Source: Clostridium sp. UBA6758 (GTDB lineage: Bacteria > Bacillota > Clostridia > Clostridiales > Clostridiaceae). From it: DNA of 6,610 bases. This document shows positions 5,151-6,610 of this stretch, piece after piece. Each line of letters starts with the position of its first letter. Position 1 is the stretch's first letter. The DNA lies in NCBI GenBank assembly GCA_002453475.1, contig DKGY01000101.1, positions 26,579-33,188 on the forward strand. Direction: 5' to 3'. Made by a program: the position numbers and the translations under genes. The notes under the pieces were generated by a model. That model was not told the origin of the DNA. It saw only the letters and a program-made list of their open reading frames with translations, and ran no database searches.

Positions 5151-5462
5151 ATGGCAAAGAAGAATAGTAAAAACAATGATTTTTTAAATACTCATAGAAA
5201 TAGTTCATCCCCTAAGATATATTCTCTTTTATTAGATTTAGTAAATGATGAGAGAGAGGACTTAGCAAAGAGTGTATTAAAGGTGGATTATTTACTTCAG
5301 TATACAAGTAATGCTATAAAACAAAGGGATTATGCAGAAGCAAAAGAAGCTATAGAAAAGGCTAGGGAAAGAATTGATAGTTTAAAGGCTGAAAATGTGG
5401 ATGTGGAGTATTTAGAATATCTTTACGAAGGGATAAGTAAAAATTGCAAGACAACTAAATAA
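5151..5462 (+). CDS. Small helical protein of unknown function
   Basis: 103 residues that I do not recognise. The first ~20 are polar and basic (MAKKNSKNND, then Ser/Asn-rich) and probably flexible. The rest is strongly charged and predicted helical. A helix at ~22-31 (KIYSLLLDLV) is followed by an acidic turn, a helix at ~35-58, and a segment QRDYAEAKEAIEKARERIDSL (~58-78) that resembles the second helix of a TPR-type hairpin. A last helix at ~84-95 is rich in Tyr, Leu and Glu. There is no signal peptide, membrane segment, cysteine cluster or catalytic motif, so a cytoplasmic binding or adaptor role is plausible but unproven. GGAG at 5137-5140 lies 10 nt before the ATG. The gene begins 34 bp after nagA with no terminator between, so the two are probably co-transcribed. 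Codon use matches its neighbours, supporting a real gene. Confidence 0.75.
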   Translation: MAKKNSKNNDFLNTHRNSSSPKIYSLLLDLVNDEREDLAKSVLKVDYLLQYTSNAIKQRDYAEAKEAIEKARERIDSLKAENVDVEYLEYLYEGISKNCKTTK

Positions 5463-5530
5463 TATAACTACATAATTTTATAGATTTATTTTAGTAAAGA
5501 GTATATACTTAATTGGGAATGAGCTAAGAG

Positions 5531-5559
5531 TTAGAAAAGTTAGGGCTTTATTCTATAGA
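5531..5559 (+). promoter_or_regulatory. Weak candidate promoter upstream of truA
   Basis: TTAGAA (5531-5536) and TATAGA (5554-5559) are 17 bp apart, each matching the sigma-A consensus at 4 of 6 positions. The 131-bp gap 5463-5593 has no terminator-like hairpin, so truA could instead be read through from nagA. The same gap holds a 10-bp palindrome AGTATATACT at 5500-5509. Confidence 0.25.
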
Positions 5560-5593
5560 GAATTTAACTAGGATAGATAATAGAGGAGATTTT

Positions 5594-6334
5594 ATGAGAA
5601 ATTTAAAAATGGTAATAGAATATGATGGAACAAGATATAAAGGATGGCAAAAGCAAAAGGATAATGTTGCTACTATACAAGATAAAATTGAAAATGTATT
5701 AAGTAAGATGACTAATGAAAATATTCAAGTTATAGGTTGTGGGAGAACAGATACAGGAGTACATGCTAAAAACTATATAGCTAACTTTCATACTAAATCT
5801 ACCCTTACCAATGAAGATATTTTGAACTATCTTTATGAATTTTTACCAGAAGATATAGTTGTAAAATCAGTAACTGATGTTCATGAGAGATTTCATTCAA
5901 GATATAATGCAAAGGCAAAAACCTACGAGTATACTATAAACAATGGAAAATACAGAAATGTATTTGATAGAAAATTCACATACCACATTGACGAAGAAAT
6001 TAATTTAAATGCCATGATGGCAGCAGCAGACATTTTAGTTGGTACTCATGATTTTAAGAGTTTTACAAGCTTAAAATCAGATAATAAATCCACTGTTAGA
6101 ACCATAAATTATATTGATATAACAAAGGATGACGAGATTATTAAAATAGAGGTCAATGGAGATGGGTTCCTTTTAAATATGGTTAGAATAATAGTTGGAA
6201 CTCTTTTAGAAGTAGGAAAAAGTCAGTTAAAGCCAAGTGATGTTGCTAAAATCTTAGAGGCAAAAGAGAGAGCTCAAGCCGGACCAATGGCTCAAGCTAA
6301 AGGATTATACTTAAAAGAAGTTGAATATAATTAA
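5594..6334 (+). CDS. truA: tRNA pseudouridine(38-40) synthase TruA
   Basis: 246 residues, the normal length for the family. The enzyme isomerises uridines 38-40 in the anticodon stem-loop of many tRNAs. The N terminus has the typical EYDGTRYKGWQKQ (9-21). GCGRTDTGVHA (48-58) contains the catalytic Asp53. RFHSRYNAKAKTYEYTI (99-115) provides the conserved active-site tyrosine region, and VNGDGFLLNMVRIIVGTL (187-204) is the C-terminal signature. AGPMAQAKGLYL (229-240) closes the domain. AGAGGAG at 5582-5588 lies 5 nt before the ATG. Clostridia often carry one truA with the ribosomal-protein genes (near rplQ and rplM) and further copies elsewhere. The absence of those neighbours suggests this is the separate paralogue, which is an inference. 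A strong terminator follows 4 bp after the stop, so it ends its transcription unit. Confidence 0.96.
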   Translation: MRNLKMVIEYDGTRYKGWQKQKDNVATIQDKIENVLSKMTNENIQVIGCGRTDTGVHAKNYIANFHTKSTLTNEDILNYLYEFLPEDIVVKSVTDVHERFHSRYNAKAKTYEYTINNGKYRNVFDRKFTYHIDEEINLNAMMAAADILVGTHDFKSFTSLKSDNKSTVRTINYIDITKDDEIIKIEVNGDGFLLNMVRIIVGTLLEVGKSQLKPSDVAKILEAKERAQAGPMAQAKGLYLKEVEYN

Positions 6335-6338
6335 TTTT

Positions 6339-6363
6339 AAGAGAGCAATAATGCTCTCTTTTT
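6339..6363 (+). terminator. Rho-independent terminator after truA
   Basis: A perfect 9-bp stem pairs AAGAGAGCA (6339-6347) with TGCTCTCTT (6352-6360) around the loop ATAA. It is continued by a T run at 6359-6363. It starts 4 bp after the truA stop codon and separates that unit from the downstream transporter gene. Confidence 0.92.
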
Positions 6364-6372
6364 GCATAACTA

Positions 6373-6402
6373 TTGAAATTTTGTTTAACCTAAATAGATA
6401 AT
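6373..6402 (+). promoter_or_regulatory. Sigma-A-type promoter of the MFS gene
   Basis: TTGAAA (6373-6378) and GATAAT (6397-6402) are 18 bp apart, each with 5 of 6 consensus bases. It lies directly between the truA terminator and the next gene. The predicted start, about 6409, would leave a short leader containing just the ribosome binding site. Confidence 0.5.
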
Positions 6403-6424
6403 GATTATTTAAGGTGGACATAAA

Positions 6425-6610
6425 ATGGGTAAATTAAAGACGATACAAATAATAAAGACATTTTCAAGAAATATACATATAATGGTGGCTAGTGAAGCTC
6501 TAAGTGCTCTGGCCATGGGAATATTTTTTTTCTTACAAGTTTTATATTATGATTTTATAGGCTTATCGGCTGAAGCTATAGGAACAATATTTTCCATAGG
6601 CTCTTTATTC
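6425..6610 (+). CDS. MFS-type transporter, N-terminal part (3' end outside window)
   Basis: The first 62 residues of a gene that continues beyond the window. AAGGTGG at 6411-6417 stands 7 nt before the ATG. A short basic N terminus (MGKLKTIQIIKTFSRN) leads into a first membrane segment at ~18-42 (IMVASEALSALAMGIFFFLQVLYY). Then comes DFIGLSAEAIGTIFSIGSLF, the loop and start of helix two usual in major facilitator superfamily carriers, where 'GLS...IG.iFSigsL' is typical. The substrate cannot be inferred from this fragment. It has its own promoter and is separated from truA by a terminator. A different multi-span transporter family remains possible because so little is visible. Confidence 0.7.
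   Translation, partial: MGKLKTIQIIKTFSRNIHIMVASEALSALAMGIFFFLQVLYYDFIGLSAEAIGTIFSIGSLF

Overview
The window comes from a low-GC Gram-positive, most likely a spore-forming Clostridium or close relative. The evidence is the strongly A/T-rich sequence, A/T-ending codons, purine-rich ribosome binding sites (AAGGAGG, AGAGGAG, AAGGTGG), a PdaA-type spore-cortex deacetylase and a clostridial-looking set of genes. Species cannot be decided from the sequence.

Layout. Positions 1-816 (+) hold the 3' half of a SulP-family anion transporter with its C-terminal STAS domain. It converges on a MocR-type regulator (870-2420, -; GntR winged helix fused to an aminotransferase-like PLP domain), and both share a strong, probably bidirectional terminator. 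Upstream of the regulator on the same strand is a lipoprotein polysaccharide deacetylase of the PdaA type (2635-3651, -). A 355-bp divergent intergenic region full of A/T palindromes separates it from a rightward block: N-acetylglucosamine-6-phosphate deacetylase (nagA, 4007-5116), a small helical protein of unknown function (5151-5462), and a tRNA pseudouridine synthase (truA, 5594-6334) with its own terminator. The start of an MFS-type transporter (from 6425) runs off the end.

How the genes relate. There is no single pathway. Two neighbours, PdaA and NagA, both remove acetyl groups from amino sugars. One acts on peptidoglycan outside the membrane and the other on cytoplasmic GlcNAc-6-P, and they are divergently transcribed. 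That makes an amino-sugar or cell-wall theme possible, but it is only an inference. nagB is not adjacent.

The most notable non-coding signals are a perfect 18+4+18 inverted repeat laid over the -10 element and start point of the MocR gene, and a series of CTATTTAAATAG-type palindromes between a candidate promoter and nagA. Two start codons (MocR and nagA) are better placed six and two codons inside the longest reading frame because of ribosome-binding-site position. I found no mobile element, CRISPR array, tRNA, rRNA or evident defence system. Overall the window looks like ordinary chromosomal sequence with some interesting regulatory sites.
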